This document shows, piece by piece, positions 5,161 to 6,495 of a DNA stretch of 6,495 bases. The position numbers were made by a program, and so were the translations under genes. The stretch is from Acinetobacter sp. (GTDB lineage Bacteria; Pseudomonadota; Gammaproteobacteria; Pseudomonadales; Moraxellaceae). The stretch is taken from the NCBI GenBank assembly GCA_030523805.1, contig JAUNHS010000094.1, positions 1 through 6,495 on the forward strand, in the 5' to 3' direction. The notes beneath the pieces were generated by a model. It searched no databases. It was not told where the DNA came from and was given only the letters and a program-made list of their open reading frames with translations. The number at the start of each line of letters is the position of its first letter. The stretch's first letter is position 1.

Positions 5161-6248
5161 GCGATATACTCCAGCATACGAATGTCTATATCGGTCATAA
5201 ATCCTTGCCCATAGCTGAAGCTGTGGCGTGCGGATTTAATCAAGTATTTGCCATTAAATTTGCCAAAGGATTTGAGCAAAATGGTATTGCCAGCGACGAG
5301 TTTGGCATTGCCAATCAGTTGAATAGTGCCTGATTGTTGCTCATCTTCTTGCTTGGCGGTGGTGGCAGCGGCTTTGGCATCAATTTGTTGTTGGCTGTCG
5401 GCTCGTCCAACCACTTTTAGCGTGTTGCTCAATGGTGGTGTTTTGGCGGTTTTGCTTTTGCTGTTGCTATTTTTGTCCTTGCTTGGGCTTGCCTGTGGCG
5501 ATGTGGCATTTTGTTTTTTGTTGTTTGATGTGTTTTGGCGTTTGTCTTTGGTAGTCTGCTTGGCGTGTAGGGTTTGTTTTTTCTTGACATGAAAGCCTTT
5601 GACTTCCACCACTTTTGCCATGTCTTTGACCGTATCGCTCAAGCGTATGGCAATCACTTGGCTTAAATCTAGCTCTACGACTGGCTCTCGCTGTTGTAGG
5701 CTTTGCATGGTGGTAAATACCAAGGTTTTATCCACGATTTTAAAGCTGTGATTGTACTCAGCTGCCAAGCGTGTGAGAAATTCTACATCTCGCTCTTGGT
5801 ATTGCGATACTCGCTGTAGTGGAATGTGTTGGATTGTGCCTGTGAGATTGAGTTTGAGCTTGCGTGCCACATCTTCCACAATGGCTTTGAGCGTGGTATT
5901 GACATAGGCTTTGGGTTGATTGGTACGGTTGGCTTTGCTAATGCCTGTACTCAAGGCTTTTAAACTCACACTTGCACCGCTGTAATCGTAGTTAAATTCA
6001 ATTTCTACAATTTCAAATTTGCCCAAATCCACCAAGGCTTGCCCAGCATAGCCTAGCTTGAGTTGCAACACATCGCCTTGTGTGGGAAACCATGTATCAA
6101 TCCACTTTAAGCTACTGTCGGCAAAGCTCACTTGTAGCTCGTCGGATTGCTCGGCAAGGTGGTCGGTATAGCTCAAATCTAGCAAATAAGGTTTGATATT
6201 TTCGGTAATATTGCTTTTACCATAATACAGTTCAAATTCAGGTGTCAT
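5157..6248 (-). CDS. D: Late control / baseplate hub protein D (P2 gpD family)
   Basis: This 363-residue protein is close to P2 gpD (387). It belongs to the Phage_GPD family, structurally like T4 gp27 and the VgrG base, and forms the hub connecting tail tube and spike. 'Late control' is the historical P2 name. Typical segments are SDELQVSFADSSLKW (35-49), FPTQGDVLQLKLGY (54-67), GKFEIVEIEF (76-85), KAIVEDVARKLKL (121-133), and SQYQERDVEFLTRLAAEYN (148-166), the most conserved part. A lysine-, serine- and asparagine-rich low-complexity stretch at about 222-275 splits the N-terminal hub domain from the C-terminal strands (GNAKLVAGNTILL, then GKYLIKSARHSFS, ending MLEYIA). The gene starts inside gene X (11-base overlap) with a weak GGA site, so it is probably coupled to X, and its stop overlaps the V start. 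Confidence 0.93.
   Translation of the reverse strand: MTPEFELYYGKSNITENIKPYLLDLSYTDHLAEQSDELQVSFADSSLKWIDTWFPTQGDVLQLKLGYAGQALVDLGKFEIVEIEFNYDYSGASVSLKALSTGISKANRTNQPKAYVNTTLKAIVEDVARKLKLNLTGTIQHIPLQRVSQYQERDVEFLTRLAAEYNHSFKIVDKTLVFTTMQSLQQREPVVELDLSQVIAIRLSDTVKDMAKVVEVKGFHVKKKQTLHAKQTTKDKRQNTSNNKKQNATSPQASPSKDKNSNSKSKTAKTPPLSNTLKVVGRADSQQQIDAKAAATTAKQEDEQQSGTIQLIGNAKLVAGNTILLKSFGKFNGKYLIKSARHSFSYGQGFMTDIDIRMLEYIA
5424..5585 (-). repeat. Low-complexity Lys/Ser/Asn-rich linker within gene D
   Basis: This codes for residues 222-275 of protein D. The stretch is dominated by K, S, N, T and Q (for example KDKNSNSKSKTAKT) with almost no hydrophobic residues. It is very probably a disordered, positively charged loop between two folded parts of the hub protein. 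Confidence 0.7.
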
Positions 6249-6465
6249 CGTGTTGCATCCAAGGTGGCAGTTGATGTTGGTCGGACGGTTGTATGCTAAT
6301 GATTGGAATCAGCATTTGCTCGCCTTGATTGAGTTGTTCGCCTAGGGCAATTTGTGGATTGGCAGCCATCAAGCGTGGCATTTCGCCCACATCGCCATAG
6401 TAGCGGTAGGCAATGCTGTCCCAGCGTTCGCCTGCTTTAATGGTGTGTAATATGACTTTGTTCAT
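6238..6465 (-). CDS. X: Tail protein X (P2 gpX family, LysM-like)
   Basis: This 75-residue protein is similar in length to P2 gpX (67). The sequence HTIKAGERWDSIAYRYYGD (7-25) followed by MPRLMAANPQI (29-39) and LNQGEQMLIP (45-54) is the pattern of a single LysM-type fold as found in gpX. The likely role is in the tail tube/baseplate region, possibly with peptidoglycan contact during injection; the exact function in P2 is not well defined. AGGA lies 7 bases before the ATG, a good ribosome site. D starts within its last codons. In the remaining bases to the right edge all three minus-strand frames meet a stop before or at this start, so the preceding gene (gpU in many relatives) must end here, but it cannot be identified. 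Confidence 0.9.
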   Translation of the reverse strand: MNKVILHTIKAGERWDSIAYRYYGDVGEMPRLMAANPQIALGEQLNQGEQMLIPIISIQPSDQHQLPPWMQHDDT

Positions 6466-6495
6466 TGCTGTTTCCTATGTTTCATTGAAAATAAT

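Noticed and set aside
5326..5592. Plus-strand open frame of 88 codons, rich in Leu, Val and Cys, resembling a membrane protein
   Set aside because: It is the complement of the Lys/Ser/Gln-rich linker of gene D. Antisense of Lys/Gln/Ala codons gives Leu/Phe/Cys-rich text, and the D frame is strongly supported.
1..6495. DNA uptake sequences of Neisseriaceae or Pasteurellaceae as host markers
   Set aside because: Reading by eye I found no full copy of the common uptake motifs; 'gtaagcggt' at about 3733 is only a near match.

Overview
The window is the distal tail and baseplate section of a contractile-tailed (myovirus-type) prophage or phage-derived element. All supported genes lie on the minus strand, so transcription runs from the right edge to the left. 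Protein motifs and gene order place the structural proteins in the P2 family of tail proteins. The host is probably a low-to-moderate GC gammaproteobacterium or betaproteobacterium. A Moraxella-like genome is my best guess, from the AT-rich DNA, the codon style and the compound GTAGGGGC/GGGCGAA palindromic repeat. No host marker gene is present and this assignment is weak.

Layout, in transcription order. A compact operon begins just inside the right edge with tail protein X (LysM-like, 6238-6465). It continues with late control protein D (5157-6248, overlapping X by 11 bases) and baseplate spike protein V (4651-5160, ATGA overlap with D). A 299-base gene-free gap (4352-4650) follows, holding a cluster of palindromes and two perfect 23-base direct repeats. 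The operon then resumes with baseplate wedge proteins W (3998-4351) and J (2878-3996), tail protein I (2319-2885) and a tail fibre (953-2263). A stem-loop at 921-943 closes the fibre gene.

Between that stem-loop and a second, stronger hairpin terminator (441-471) lies a decayed D12-class DNA adenine methyltransferase (484-914). It keeps the DPPY motif and a fragment of an upstream conserved motif in another reading frame. It has lost its start and most of the central, target-recognition part. Upstream of position 350 is the start of an unrecognised protein that runs off the left edge, with a palindrome in front of it that could be an operator.

How the genes work together: X and D act at the tube/baseplate hub. 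V forms the membrane-piercing spike under the hub, W and J build the wedges, I joins the wedges to the fibres, and the fibre binds the host surface. No fibre-assembly chaperone gene follows the fibre. I found no previously undescribed system. The points most worth a second look are the palindromic repeat inside the tail operon, the hairpin that would bury the W start codon, and the gutted methyltransferase.
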